Origin: CAYMCO01 sp964388955
Lineage (GTDB): Bacteria > Chloroflexota > Anaerolineae > Anaerolineales > E44-bin32
Assembly (NCBI GenBank): GCA_964388955.1
Contig: CAYMCO010000004.1
Location: forward strand, 62,001-126,000
DNA: 64,000 bases
Direction: 5' to 3'
The notes under the pieces were generated by a model, which had not been told where the DNA came from, did no database searches, and saw only the letters and a list, made by a program, of their open reading frames with translations. Each line of letters opens with the position of its first letter. The stretch's first letter is position 1. Of this stretch, positions 25,363 through 34,435 are shown one piece after another. The translations under genes and the position numbers were made by a program.

Positions 25363-26471
25363 ACATTGGGCTCGTGATCTATGGGGATCTTGACACCCTC
25401 TCCGGAGGGTTTCTCTATGACCGCACGCTGGTCGAGCATCTGCGCGCCGACGGGCATCAAGTCCGAGTTTTCTCGTTCCCACGGCGGGCCTACTTTGGAA
25501 ATCTGCCCGATAATCTCTCCCCGCGTCTGTATGCCAATCTGGCCAGCGCCCGCCTGGACATTCTCATACAAGATGAACTCAACCATGCCTCACTCTTCTA
25601 CTTCAACCGCCGTCTGAGGCGGGGGGTCACGTATCCCATCGTTTCATTGGTCCATCATTTGCGAAGCAGCGAACCGCGGCATCCTCTGGCGCGGGCCTTC
25701 TACCGCAAGATTGAGCGCCGCTATCTTCGCTCTGTCGACGGCTTCATCTTCAACAGTCGCACCACCCGCTCTTCCGTGACCCAATTGGCTTCCAGATGGA
25801 ATGATTGTGTCGTCGCATATCCCGGAAGAGACCACATCCACCCCAATGTGAGCGCCGCCGAGATCACCCGGCGAGCCGTATCCAGCTCCCCGCTGCGCAT
25901 CCTGTTCCTGGGCAACCTGACCCGCCGCAAGGGGCTCCATGTGCTCATTCGATCCCTTGAGGAACTTAACGAAAAGGCATGGCGATTGGATGTCGTTGGA
26001 GACACCACCCTGGACCGCAACTACACGAACGCCATCAGATCCACCATCGCACGGTCCGGGCGCGGTGAGTGGATCCACCTTCATGGCGCTCAGCCCAGAG
26101 ATGACCTGGATGCGCTCCTTCGCGAGTGCCATATCATGGCCATGCCCTCCTTCTATGAAGGCTTCGGCATCGCCTATCTGGAAGCGATGGGCTTTGGTCT
26201 GCCGGTGATCGCCACCACCGCCGGCGGCCAACGCGAGTTGATCCATCACGGAGAAACCGGGTTCCTGATCCCCCCAGGTGATCATGTCGCCCTGACCGGG
26301 TACCTGGACCTCCTGGCCTCCGATCGAGGCCGCCTTTCGGAGATGGGACAGGCCGCACAGGCGCGCTACAGAGCGCATCCGACATGGGCGGAAGGGGCAT
26401 CTCGCGTCGCCGGGTTTCTTCGGAACATGATCCGAACGGATTATTTCGACAAGTTAAGTCCACTCAGGTAG
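25359..26471 (+). CDS. Family 4 glycosyltransferase
   Basis: A 370-residue retaining GT-B enzyme. The N-terminal domain starts MNIGLVIYGDLDTLSGGFLYD; the C-terminal sugar-nucleotide domain contains ILFLGNLTRRKGLHVL and the family motif E-x7-E as EGFGIAYLEAMGFGLPVIAT. Its start overlaps the PTPS-homologue stop (ATGA), so it is translated with that protein, and it probably transfers a sugar to the product of the cluster rather than to a lipid or wall polymer. No membrane segment is present. The sugar donor and acceptor cannot be deduced. Confidence 0.88.
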   Translation: MNIGLVIYGDLDTLSGGFLYDRTLVEHLRADGHQVRVFSFPRRAYFGNLPDNLSPRLYANLASARLDILIQDELNHASLFYFNRRLRRGVTYPIVSLVHHLRSSEPRHPLARAFYRKIERRYLRSVDGFIFNSRTTRSSVTQLASRWNDCVVAYPGRDHIHPNVSAAEITRRAVSSSPLRILFLGNLTRRKGLHVLIRSLEELNEKAWRLDVVGDTTLDRNYTNAIRSTIARSGRGEWIHLHGAQPRDDLDALLRECHIMAMPSFYEGFGIAYLEAMGFGLPVIATTAGGQRELIHHGETGFLIPPGDHVALTGYLDLLASDRGRLSEMGQAAQARYRAHPTWAEGASRVAGFLRNMIRTDYFDKLSPLR

Positions 26472-26509
26472 AATAATTTCACGGGAAGCGACATAAGGAG
26501 GAGAATCGT

Positions 26510-26854
26510 ATGAGCCGGTCTACTACACGAGTCCTGATCCTGCTCACGGCGTTGTTCACCGCCATCGTCCATCTTGTCATCCTGAACATCAACTTCATGC
26601 GGGCTCAGGGACAGCCGGATCTCCTGTTCACGCTGAATGGGCTGGGCTACTTCGCGTTCATCGTGGCCCTCTTCATCAGAGTCCCCGTCGTGGAGCGCTA
26701 TCAAGGCTGGGTGAATTGGGGTTTCCTGGTCTACACAGCGGTAACTCTGGCCGCCTGGCTAGTGATCGGCGCCCGCACCGCTCTTGGATTCATCACCGCT
26801 CTGGATGAGGTCTTGCTGATCGGTTTTCTCTGGCTGCACAACCGCACGGGATAG
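26510..26854 (+). CDS. Small four-helix membrane protein, unknown function
   Basis: A 114-residue protein with four hydrophobic segments (LILLTALFTAIVHLVIL, FAFIVALFI, FLVYTAVTLAAWLVIG and ALDEVLLIGFLWL). AAGGAGG before the ATG at 26510 supports it as real. I do not recognise a named family with confidence. It follows the GT4 gene by 38 bases and may belong to the same transcript. Confidence 0.75.
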   Translation: MSRSTTRVLILLTALFTAIVHLVILNINFMRAQGQPDLLFTLNGLGYFAFIVALFIRVPVVERYQGWVNWGFLVYTAVTLAAWLVIGARTALGFITALDEVLLIGFLWLHNRTG

Positions 26855-26879
26855 CTCGGGGGGGCCTCCGATGGGGTTG

Positions 26880-28103
26880 CTAATCCGCCATCTCCTTGGG
26901 CGAGCCTGGGCGCTGGGAAAACAGGCGGTCTTCCGGCTGCCACAAGGAGAATCGGCCGGTCCCTACCACCAATACAAGGATCACCGCCACCAGTCGCCAT
27001 CCATCGATCGGACGCATTCCCCCGGCGGAGATCGCCAAGGCAAGGGGCACCAACATCAGAAGCGCCGCCGTGCGGCCGCCCGCTCCCAGTACAACCATCC
27101 CCCCCGCAAGCGCTTCGACCAATCCAAAGGCCAGCATGATCAGCCCGGGAACAGAGGAGCCGGCGGGGGGCCCGTGGACCAAGGACCGGTAACGGGCCAC
27201 ATTCTCCCATGCGGCGGGAATCAACAATATCGGTATCAGCATTCGGATCATCACTGGCATCCAGCCGAAAAGGATGCTCCGGGCGGTCCGGCGCGCCGCA
27301 GCGTAGATCTCGTGCTCTGGGTCGAGCGCGCCGCTCACCACCAGCCAATCTCGGCCGAAGCTCAGCAGCATGGCGGACCCGAAGATCGCGCCGGCCACCA
27401 CCGTCTCCGGCGCGCCGAAAACGGGCCACAGGGCGGCACTCAAGTAGCCCATCGTCAGCCCCGCAATTGGGCGGCGGGTCCGGCTGGATGGCAGACCCCT
27501 TATTCCCCGTCCCATCCGACGCAAGATCCACTTCCCCACTTGGAACCCATACCGCAGCAAGCCAACGATGAGAAACCACGTTGGCAGCGCGCCATACCAA
27601 ATCGCAAGTGCGGTCGACAACAACATGCCCAGTGCATCGAACTCGCTGTCCAGACGCTCGCCGAGCTGGGTGACATCCGCATAGATGCGAGCGAGATACC
27701 CATCCAGGTAGTCTGCCAGGATGGCCAGCGTATAGCAGATGGCCGGAATCCACGCCAAGGGGCCTGGCGGCCGCGGGCTGAACATGAACCCCCCGGTCGA
27801 GGCCAGAAGAAAACCACGCAGGAGGGTGAGTTGCGTTCCGGGGCCAATGCGGGGCCGCACGCGGGTTGAATCCGGCCGCCGGTTATCTCCGGCACGCCGC
27901 CACAGGAATGTCCATTGATAAATCAGGATCAACCCGGACAGCAAGGACCAATGCCGCGCTTGCCGCCAGCCCCAGCCCAGCCCGAGAATGGCTCCCGCCC
28001 CCAACCAGGCGCAGCCACACGCGATCGCCAAAGCCACGATCTGCCGGCGCAGGCTCGACAGCGGCGCCCCTCTATGCGCTGGAACTTCCGGATCCCCCGG
28101 CAT
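26880..28103 (-). CDS. CDP-alcohol phosphatidyltransferase family membrane protein
   Basis: A 407-residue polytopic protein of which the first two thirds carry the CDP-alcohol phosphotransferase motif D-x2-DG-x2-AR-x8-G-x3-D-x3-D in full: DYLDGYLARIYADVTQLGERLDSEFD, split across about residues 125-150. The remaining C-terminal third is a further set of membrane spans, longer than in ordinary PgsA-type enzymes. It makes a phosphodiester lipid or soluble product from a CDP-activated alcohol; which alcohol is unknown. Start 28103 is preferred (GAGGGG upstream) to the GTG at 28127. It converges on the small membrane protein gene. Confidence 0.85.
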   Translation of the reverse strand: MPGDPEVPAHRGAPLSSLRRQIVALAIACGCAWLGAGAILGLGWGWRQARHWSLLSGLILIYQWTFLWRRAGDNRRPDSTRVRPRIGPGTQLTLLRGFLLASTGGFMFSPRPPGPLAWIPAICYTLAILADYLDGYLARIYADVTQLGERLDSEFDALGMLLSTALAIWYGALPTWFLIVGLLRYGFQVGKWILRRMGRGIRGLPSSRTRRPIAGLTMGYLSAALWPVFGAPETVVAGAIFGSAMLLSFGRDWLVVSGALDPEHEIYAAARRTARSILFGWMPVMIRMLIPILLIPAAWENVARYRSLVHGPPAGSSVPGLIMLAFGLVEALAGGMVVLGAGGRTAALLMLVPLALAISAGGMRPIDGWRLVAVILVLVVGTGRFSLWQPEDRLFSQRPGSPKEMAD

Positions 28104-28320
28104 GGTCGACCCCTCGCGGAAATACACGCCCGCATCCTACCACGAGGTAGAGGCGGGTGACGGCGCCGTTTGGAGGCTCCGCGTCTGATCGACTTTATGT
28201 CGACGTCCGATGGAATCGCGGTAGGATATACATAGATCTGACAAGTCCGAATGCATTGCGGAGCGAGCTCCCGGGCGTCGCAATGCAGACCGGGAAAAGG
28301 ATAATCAACAGGAGCACCAC

Positions 28321-29607
28321 ATGCCAAAAGAGAGTTTGACCATCACTGATGACCGCACCGGAGAATCATACGAGCTGCCGGTCGAGCACGGCACCATCCG
28401 CGCCATGGATTTGCGTGAAATCAAGGTAGATGAGGGCGATTTCGGCTTGATGAGCTATGACCCGGCCTTCAAGAACACCGCTTCGACCACCAGTAAAATC
28501 ACCTACATCAATGGGGAGAAGGGAATCCTGCGCTATCGTGGATATCCAATCGAGCAGCTCGCCCAGAAGAGCAATTTCCTGGAGGTCGCCTACCTGATCA
28601 TCTTCGGAGACCTGCCCACCAAGCCGCAGTATGAGGAGTGGGCCTACGACATCACCCACCACACTTTTCTGCACGAGAATATCAAGACCTTGATGCAAGC
28701 GTTCCGCCATGATGCCCATCCCATGGGCATGTTCGTCAGCATCGTCGCTGCACTCTCCACCTTCTACCCGGAGGCGCGCAACGTCGGCGACGCCGATATC
28801 CGCTTGTATCAGATCAAGCGCCTGATCGCGAAAGTTCCGACCATCGCCGCCTTCACCTATCGGCACAGCCAGGGGCTGCCCTACGTGTATCCCAACAATG
28901 ACCTGAGCTACACGGGCAATTTCCTGAGCATGATGTTCAAGATCGCCGAATCCGAGTTTCATGTCCAGCCGGCGCTGGAGCGGGCCCTGGACGTACTGTT
29001 CATGCTGCACGCCGATCACGAGCAGAACTGCAGCGCCACGATCATGCGCGGCATCGGCTCGAGCAGGGCCGATCCCTACGTCGCGCTCGCCGGCGCGGCC
29101 GCGGCCCTCTACGGCCCGCTGCATGGCGGCGCGAACGAAGCAGTGCTGCGCATGCTGAATGAAATCGGGGACAAAAAGCACATCCCGGCCTACGTCCAAC
29201 GCGTCAAGGACGGGGAATTCCGACTGATGGGTTTCGGTCACCGCGTGTACAAGAACTACGATCCGCGCGCCCGCATCATCAAGCAGTTTGCGGACGAGGT
29301 ATTCAAGGTGACGGGCCGGAATCCGTTGTTGGACATCGCGTTGGAACTCGAGCGCATCGCGCTGGAGGACGAGTACTTCGTCGAGCGAAAGCTCTACCCC
29401 AACGTCGACTTCTACTCGGGGATCATCTATCAGGCCATGGGGCTGCCGGTGCACATGTTCCCGGTGATGTTCGCCATCGCCCGCACGGTTGGCTGGCTGG
29501 CCCAATGGCAGGAGATGCTGAATGACCCTGAGCAGGCGATTGCGCGCCCTCGCCAGGTCTACCTGGGCCACGAGCAGCGCGACTATGTGCCTCTCGAGGA
29601 ACGATAA
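28321..29607 (+). CDS. gltA: Citrate synthase
   Basis: A 428-residue enzyme of full type II length. It condenses oxaloacetate and acetyl-CoA to citrate in the TCA cycle. The active-site residues are visible: the first catalytic His in LHADHEQNCS, the second in MGFGHRVYKNYDPRA and the catalytic Asp in YPNVDFYSG; GPLHGGANE binds oxaloacetate. AGGAG precedes the ATG. A strong terminator follows the stop codon. Confidence 0.97.
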   Translation: MPKESLTITDDRTGESYELPVEHGTIRAMDLREIKVDEGDFGLMSYDPAFKNTASTTSKITYINGEKGILRYRGYPIEQLAQKSNFLEVAYLIIFGDLPTKPQYEEWAYDITHHTFLHENIKTLMQAFRHDAHPMGMFVSIVAALSTFYPEARNVGDADIRLYQIKRLIAKVPTIAAFTYRHSQGLPYVYPNNDLSYTGNFLSMMFKIAESEFHVQPALERALDVLFMLHADHEQNCSATIMRGIGSSRADPYVALAGAAAALYGPLHGGANEAVLRMLNEIGDKKHIPAYVQRVKDGEFRLMGFGHRVYKNYDPRARIIKQFADEVFKVTGRNPLLDIALELERIALEDEYFVERKLYPNVDFYSGIIYQAMGLPVHMFPVMFAIARTVGWLAQWQEMLNDPEQAIARPRQVYLGHEQRDYVPLEER

Positions 29608-29638
29608 GCGGCGAACCCATCCCTAACCATGTGGAGAC

Positions 29639-29675
29639 AAGCCCCCCGATCATCCAACTCTGGGGGGCTTCTTCC
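29639..29675 (+). terminator. Rho-independent terminator after citrate synthase
   Basis: AAGCCCCCC (29639-29647) pairs with GGGGGGCTT (29662-29670) around a 14-base loop, followed by CTTCCTT. This is the textbook shape, 30 bases after the stop. Confidence 0.88.
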
Positions 29676-30030
29676 TTGGAACTCGATCCGCTATCCTCGG
29701 GCATTGGAGGGCCGTGCTATGGAGGTACCGCCTCCTTGGATGCAGGTGAGGCACCCTCCCTTGGCCGAAGAGCGGCATGGAGGCCCGGTCCGCCATCGCA
29801 CAAGCCGGCGGCAGGAAAGGCGCACGCCGCATATGGTCTTCGTCTCCGGCCATCGCGGCTCAGGATCACAGGCCGCGGTCACAAAACAACAGGGTGGGAG
29901 CAGCAGCTTTGCACTGCCACCCCGCGATGCGATCCAAGTGCACCTGCGACTCCAACCCCCGTCACGGGCAGCTGACCCACCGCGTCTCAGGCCATTGCGA
30001 CGGCTTGGATCCGGGAGTCTCCCCTGCGCC
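29676..30030. other. Intergenic region, no gene recognised
   Basis: About 350 bases between the citrate synthase terminator and the end of the aminopeptidase gene. The open frames seen (29629-30516, 29691-30095) lie partly over real genes in other frames, have no ribosome site and show no domain. Confidence 0.6.
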
Positions 30031-31140
30031 TCAGATGCAGAAGTGCCTGGATTTATAGATGACTTCACCGTCCAGCCGGATCTCCCCTTCCTCACCCAGG
30101 TCGTGGATCAGATCCCAGTGGATGGCGCTCTTGTTCTTGCTGCCCGTTTCGGGATATCCGGAGCCAAGCGCGATATGGAAAGTTCCGCCGATCTTTTCGT
30201 CGAAGAGGATATTGCCGGTGAAACGATCGATGCCGTAGTTCGTCCCGATGGCAAACTCTCCCAGATAGCGCGCCCCCGGATCAGTATCAAGGGTGTGCGT
30301 CAGGAACTCCTGGCCCTTGCGTGCACTGGTGGAAATCACTTTCCCTTCCTCGAATTTCAACTCAAGGCCCTCCACAGCGCGCTGCTGCCAGATGGCGGGA
30401 TACGTGAAGCGCACCCATCCCTCGACGGATTCTTCCACCGGGCCCGTATAGACCTCTCCATCGGGCATATTGTACAGGCCATGAGAATTCTTGAACGTTC
30501 TCCCCTTCACCGATAGGCGCAGATCGCAGTTGTCGCCCTGGATCTCCACCGCATCGTGGCCCTCCAGCGCGGCCACGATGCCGGTCTGCCTCTCCTTGAA
30601 ATCCAGCCAATATTGCACGGCATCCGCCTTTGGGTCGTCCACGTGGCAGGCCCGGAAAACAAAGTCCTCATATTCTGGAAGGCTCATCTCCGCTTGCTGT
30701 GCATATGCCCGGGTTGGGGAGAGCGTCGTCACCCAGCGCAGATCCCCGCTCCCGCCGCGGGCGAACTGCGTCGCCAAGATCGGCTCGCGGGACTTACGCC
30801 AGCGGGCGACGCGCGCGTGGTCGAGATTGCTCATGGACATCGTGTTCGACTCGGAGTGAACCCGAATGCGCGCCTCAAACTGCTCGTAGGCATAGCGCTG
30901 CAGATTTGGCGTATAGTCCAACTGCGATCGATCCGCCCGGCGAACAAAATCCGCTTTCTGGCCTGGCAAGAGCAACAGCTGCTCGGGGTGGCCGCCAGCA
31001 TCCAGAATGTGATCCTGAAGCGCCCGAACCAGGGGTTCTGCGGTGGTCTCCGCTTCGATAATGACCCGGTCTCCCGGTTGAATACGGGTGCTGTATTCGA
31101 CCAGGAGGCGGGCCAACTGGTCTACTCTGGGATCTGTCAT
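30031..31140 (-). CDS. M29-family metallo-aminopeptidase
   Basis: A 369-residue protein with the thermophilic aminopeptidase (AmpS/PepS) sequence pattern: NMPDGEVYTGPVE, GEFAIGTN, then FDEKIGGTFHIALGSGYPETG and SAIHWDLI, which supply the Glu, His, Tyr and Asp ligands of the two-metal site. These enzymes remove N-terminal residues from peptides in the cytoplasm. The start at 31140 (TGGAG upstream) fits family N-termini better than 31155. It stands alone. Confidence 0.92.
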   Translation of the reverse strand: MTDPRVDQLARLLVEYSTRIQPGDRVIIEAETTAEPLVRALQDHILDAGGHPEQLLLLPGQKADFVRRADRSQLDYTPNLQRYAYEQFEARIRVHSESNTMSMSNLDHARVARWRKSREPILATQFARGGSGDLRWVTTLSPTRAYAQQAEMSLPEYEDFVFRACHVDDPKADAVQYWLDFKERQTGIVAALEGHDAVEIQGDNCDLRLSVKGRTFKNSHGLYNMPDGEVYTGPVEESVEGWVRFTYPAIWQQRAVEGLELKFEEGKVISTSARKGQEFLTHTLDTDPGARYLGEFAIGTNYGIDRFTGNILFDEKIGGTFHIALGSGYPETGSKNKSAIHWDLIHDLGEEGEIRLDGEVIYKSRHFCI

Positions 31141-31428
31141 CTGGGCTCCATCCACCTGAGAAGTCGGTTGGATCTTGAACGCAGGCGATTATATCACCCG
31201 GGACACGCACCGGCCCGATCGGCCCTTCGGCGCGCACGGTCGAAAACGAGCCTGCTACCGAAGCCCTTCACCATCACTGGACCCACAGCGAATCGCCACG
31301 CCCTCGCTGGCGCTGATTGCCGGAGGCGAAACCGCCGGTACGCTCTCGGGGATGGGCAGCCTGCTGGCGCCGAGTCAGAAACGCCAGCCCTTCCGGGCCC
31401 CTTCGCACGCGCGAGGCTGGCCTTGCAC

Positions 31429-32721
31429 TTAGCGAGTTTCGTGCAACATGCGGCGCGCCGCCCGGCGCGCGACCTCCACCGCGAAATTGGTTCCGCGATC
31501 CCACGGATAAACCTGGCTCATGCTGGCCAGCCACAGGCCGGGGATGGGGGTCTTCAAATCCGGGATGGCCTTGGAGTGATTGACAGGGGGGATCGGCTGG
31601 GCATAGCGGGTGCGGTGCAGCCAGGAATCCCTCACCCACCCCCGTTCGAACCCGGGGTTGAAGCGAGGCAGTGCGGCCAGGAACCGCTCCAGCAGCTCCT
31701 CCTTGCTCAACTCGAAGTATTCGTGGCTGGGGTCGAGATAGTCCCCGCAGTAGACAATATGGTCGCCGCCAAAGTGCTCGGGGGAAAGGAAATTCGTGTG
31801 CTCGACCAACGACAAGAACGGGAAGCCCGCCTCCTTGGGCAGATTGTGCCAGTAGATGCCCGATTCCGACAGCCGGTGTTCCAGCGCCAGAATCAAAACC
31901 ACGGCGCCCATGGATTTCATCGCCAGCAGGCGCTCCAGATACCCGCTGGGGAGGTCCGGTGCCGTCCGCGCCAACAGAGCCGGCGAAGTCGTGGCAAGGC
32001 ACTGGTCGACGCGATCCACACCAGCCGCATATTCGAGCTGCAAGCCCCCTGAGGCCTCTGGTTTGATCGACCTGACCGGCGTCCCCAAGAGAATACGCAC
32101 CCCCATCTCCCTCAACCGGGCTGCCAAATCTTCGTTGAAGGCTTGGAATCCCCCCTCGTAGGTGCCCAAACGCGGGGTGCGCGCCTTGAATCGCGCCCAC
32201 ATCCAGGCCATGTTGACTTCCTTGTAATACGGGCCGAACTTCCCAACCAGCAGCGGCTCCCACAGGATCTCGTACGCCCGTTCACCCACCGCTCTCCGCA
32301 TCCAGCGGTGGGCGGTGACCTGCTCCAACGGATGCCACCGTGCGACATACTTCAGATATGCAACCACCCCCCCCATCCGCAGCCGATTGATAACCGACAG
32401 GCCGGGAAATCGCAATACGGCCAGGGGAGAGTCCAGCGGATAGAACTCCCCTGCATGGTACACAGCCGTGATGGGCCGCAGGAAGAGCACCTTTTGGCGC
32501 AGCCCCAATTCATCGATCAAACCCAAGATATGCCGATCGCTGGCAAACCAGTGGTGATAGTAATGCTCCACCGACCAATTCCAGCGTGGGATGCTGAATC
32601 CTGCCGCGAGCCCGCCCACGTGGTCTGCCGCCTCGTAGATGACGACCTCGCGCCCAGCCCCGGCGAAATCGAAGGCAGCCGCCATCCCACCCACGCCCCC
32701 GCCGATGATACCGATCTTCAT
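31429..32721 (-). CDS. FAD/NAD(P)-dependent oxidoreductase (amine-oxidase / UDP-galactopyranose-mutase-like)
   Basis: A 430-residue flavoprotein. The N-terminal GIIGGGVGGMAAAFDFAGAGREVVIYE is the dinucleotide-binding fold, and VGGLAAGF follows. The C-terminal GLWLASMSQVYPWDRGTNFAVE is the flavin-closing segment. The pattern fits the NAD(P)-binding flavoproteins often placed in glycan or isoprenoid clusters. The start overlaps the stop of the membrane protein gene upstream (ATGA at 32718-32721), so the two products are probably made together. The substrate is unknown. Confidence 0.82.
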   Translation of the reverse strand: MKIGIIGGGVGGMAAAFDFAGAGREVVIYEAADHVGGLAAGFSIPRWNWSVEHYYHHWFASDRHILGLIDELGLRQKVLFLRPITAVYHAGEFYPLDSPLAVLRFPGLSVINRLRMGGVVAYLKYVARWHPLEQVTAHRWMRRAVGERAYEILWEPLLVGKFGPYYKEVNMAWMWARFKARTPRLGTYEGGFQAFNEDLAARLREMGVRILLGTPVRSIKPEASGGLQLEYAAGVDRVDQCLATTSPALLARTAPDLPSGYLERLLAMKSMGAVVLILALEHRLSESGIYWHNLPKEAGFPFLSLVEHTNFLSPEHFGGDHIVYCGDYLDPSHEYFELSKEELLERFLAALPRFNPGFERGWVRDSWLHRTRYAQPIPPVNHSKAIPDLKTPIPGLWLASMSQVYPWDRGTNFAVEVARRAARRMLHETR

Positions 32722-33731
32722 TCCACCGCACCCTCCGCGATCTCACCGCGCACTTCTCGCCAGCTCAAGCTCTCGCGGGCCATATAGTAGCCGCCCAGAA
32801 TCGTGATGGGCAGCAGAAGTGCCGCATGCAGCACCAGCGTGTAGCCGGCGGCTAAATTGGGTGGCACTTCGAACGCCTGCAGAACCGCGATCCCTGGGGC
32901 ATCAAAAGTGCCGATATAGCCGGGGGCCGAGGGGATGGTGGTGGCCAAGTTCACCACTCCGTTCATCAGCATCAGTGCGAAGAAGCTCACCCGGAAGGTG
33001 AAGGCATGCATCACAAACCAATACTTCCCGGTTTCGAACAGCCAGATCACTACCGAGGTCAACAGGATCATGAGCACGTCACGAGGCGATCTCAAGGACT
33101 CCAGGCCGCCGATGAAACGCTCGCTGGCCTCCAACAACCGCTCCTGGAAGCGGGTGGGGACAAAGCGCTGGCAAGCCGAGTTCACCAGCTTCTGCGCCCG
33201 GTGGGGGGCGCTAGCCATCAGAAGAAAGAGCACCACCGCCAGGACGAAAAGCCCCGCCCCGACAATCGCCAGATCGCGGATGCTGCCGGCGAAGCCTGAA
33301 GCGGAGGTCAAGCTCGCCAGCCTCGGCAAATTCACGAACACAAAGGACAACATCACCACGCCGTCGAAGGCCCGCTCCACAATGATCGTCGCCAGAGAAG
33401 CCGAGATGGGGATCGACTCCTTGCGGCGCAGTACGTACGACCGCAGCAGCTCGCCCGCCCGCGCCGGATAGATATTGTTGCCCATGTACCCGATGGCGAC
33501 TATGGGGAACGTGGTCCGGGTTGGAATCGCTTTCAGTGGGCGCAGCAGGTAATGCCAGCGCCAGGCGCGCGCCCATACCCCCAAGAAATACACCCCCACC
33601 CCCGGGAGCAAGTACCAGTAGTTGGCCCCCTGCAGCGCCGTCCAGACCTCCGCTGGGCGCAGCCCCTGCAGCGCACGCCAGAGCAGGACCACGCTCACGA
33701 CCAGCCCCACCCACAACTGCCAGCGCTTCAT
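32718..33731 (-). CDS. Lysylphosphatidylglycerol synthase TM-region (UPF0104) membrane protein
   Basis: A 337-residue integral membrane protein with about eight spans and the family pattern GANYWYLLPGVGVYFLGVWARAWRW, YPARAGELLRSYVL and later ERAFDGVVMLSF. The family includes the flippase half of MprF and many putative lipid or glycolipid translocases. It has no aminoacyl-transfer domain. It is translationally coupled to the downstream flavoprotein, so a shared lipid-linked substrate is a fair inference. Confidence 0.88.
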   Translation of the reverse strand: MKRWQLWVGLVVSVVLLWRALQGLRPAEVWTALQGANYWYLLPGVGVYFLGVWARAWRWHYLLRPLKAIPTRTTFPIVAIGYMGNNIYPARAGELLRSYVLRRKESIPISASLATIIVERAFDGVVMLSFVFVNLPRLASLTSASGFAGSIRDLAIVGAGLFVLAVVLFLLMASAPHRAQKLVNSACQRFVPTRFQERLLEASERFIGGLESLRSPRDVLMILLTSVVIWLFETGKYWFVMHAFTFRVSFFALMLMNGVVNLATTIPSAPGYIGTFDAPGIAVLQAFEVPPNLAAGYTLVLHAALLLPITILGGYYMARESLSWREVRGEIAEGAVE

Positions 33732-33786
33732 CGGTGCTGCCTCCCATGGGGCCCCGACCCCCAGCGTGGCATTCTACCATCTTAAC

Positions 33787-33825
33787 AAAAAAACGGCCGA
33801 GCGCGACGAACTGTGCGCCCGGCCG
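33787..33825 (-). terminator. Rho-independent terminator for the SWIM gene
   Basis: On the minus strand a GC-rich stem (CGGCCG-type arms at 33794-33804 and 33815-33825, one mismatch) is followed by seven T (33793-33787). It lies just after the SWIM gene stop. Confidence 0.85.
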
Positions 33826-33840
33826 ATCAATTTGTGGTCG

Positions 33841-34086
33841 TCAAGCAGTCTCAACGGATGCGGGGAGCATACCCTCTAGTATGCGTTCCAATGCCATGGT
33901 GTGGCTGCACACCCCGCGCGTAAGAAAGAAATCGCAGTCGCACTTCCACTGCCCATGGTCAAACTCGACCTGATGCTGGTTATGCTTTCCTTCGAAGTTC
34001 GCCTTGAACACCGCTATTCGTATCCGCTCCCGCTCCTGAGCATATCGTTTCGCTTTCTCGATTTTTCCGATCATCCCATAGTCCAT
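33841..34086 (-). CDS. SWIM zinc-finger protein
   Basis: An 81-residue protein. The C-x-C...C-x-H zinc motif of SWIM domains is complete: CDCDFFLTRGVCSH. The N-terminal part is basic and helical (KIEKAKRYAQERERI). SWIM domains bind DNA or proteins, often with helicases or transposases. The start at 34086 has AAAGGAGG in front. It is monocistronic, with its own terminator, and lies next to the IS110 remnant, so it could belong to mobile DNA or simply be a small regulator. Confidence 0.85.
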   Translation of the reverse strand: MDYGMIGKIEKAKRYAQERERIRIAVFKANFEGKHNQHQVEFDHGQWKCDCDFFLTRGVCSHTMALERILEGMLPASVETA

Positions 34087-34107
34087 CGTCCCTCCTTTCA
34101 GGTGCCT

Positions 34108-34147
34108 AGAAAAACAAGAAGGCACGCCAGCATACTGCCGCGTGCCT
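34108..34147 (-). terminator. Probable stem-loop terminator upstream of the SWIM gene
   Basis: AGGCACGC (34120-34127) and GCGTGCCT (34140-34147) are exact reverse complements. Read on the minus strand the hairpin is followed by TCTTGTTTTT. Its place just upstream of the SWIM start fits termination of a minus-strand transcript from the IS110 side, or an attenuator in the SWIM leader. Confidence 0.55.
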
Positions 34148-34254
34148 CAAGCCGGCAAGGATTCAATTGGACTACCAACACAATCATCGCCGATCTTCCT
34201 CCACGAGCTTCACCTTCAGTATATTTCGAGTCCCAAGCCGAGTCAATAAGGCGC

Positions 34255-34435
34255 CCCCGAGGGGTGTGTTCCATTTCAGGGGGCAGCTATGTTCGAAAAC
34301 TGGCCCGTCACTCGGGCGCCCTCCACTCAGCTCCTGGACTGCCCATTGCGGTGATCCACGACGCGGAACATTGACTCTGCCTTTGGAGGTCCTTTCCACC
34401 CCTCACCCCAATCCCCTCCCCCCGCAGGCGATCCA
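34255..34435 (-). repeat. Dispersed GC-rich repeat, copy C
   Basis: Starts with a TGTTCCATTTCAGGGGG motif near 34264 that is the inverse of GAAATGGAACGCTCCCC in copy A, and ends at about 34400-34430 with CCCCTCACCCCAATCCCCTC, like the inverse of copy A's G-rich block. It ends exactly where the IS110 coding sequence loses homology. Confidence 0.5.

Noticed and set aside
28366..29571. Minus-strand 401-codon frame
   Set aside because: Fully antisense to the citrate synthase gene; no independent domain.
30556..32052. Plus-strand 498-codon frame
   Set aside because: Antisense over the aminopeptidase and flavoprotein genes; Arg-rich shadow.
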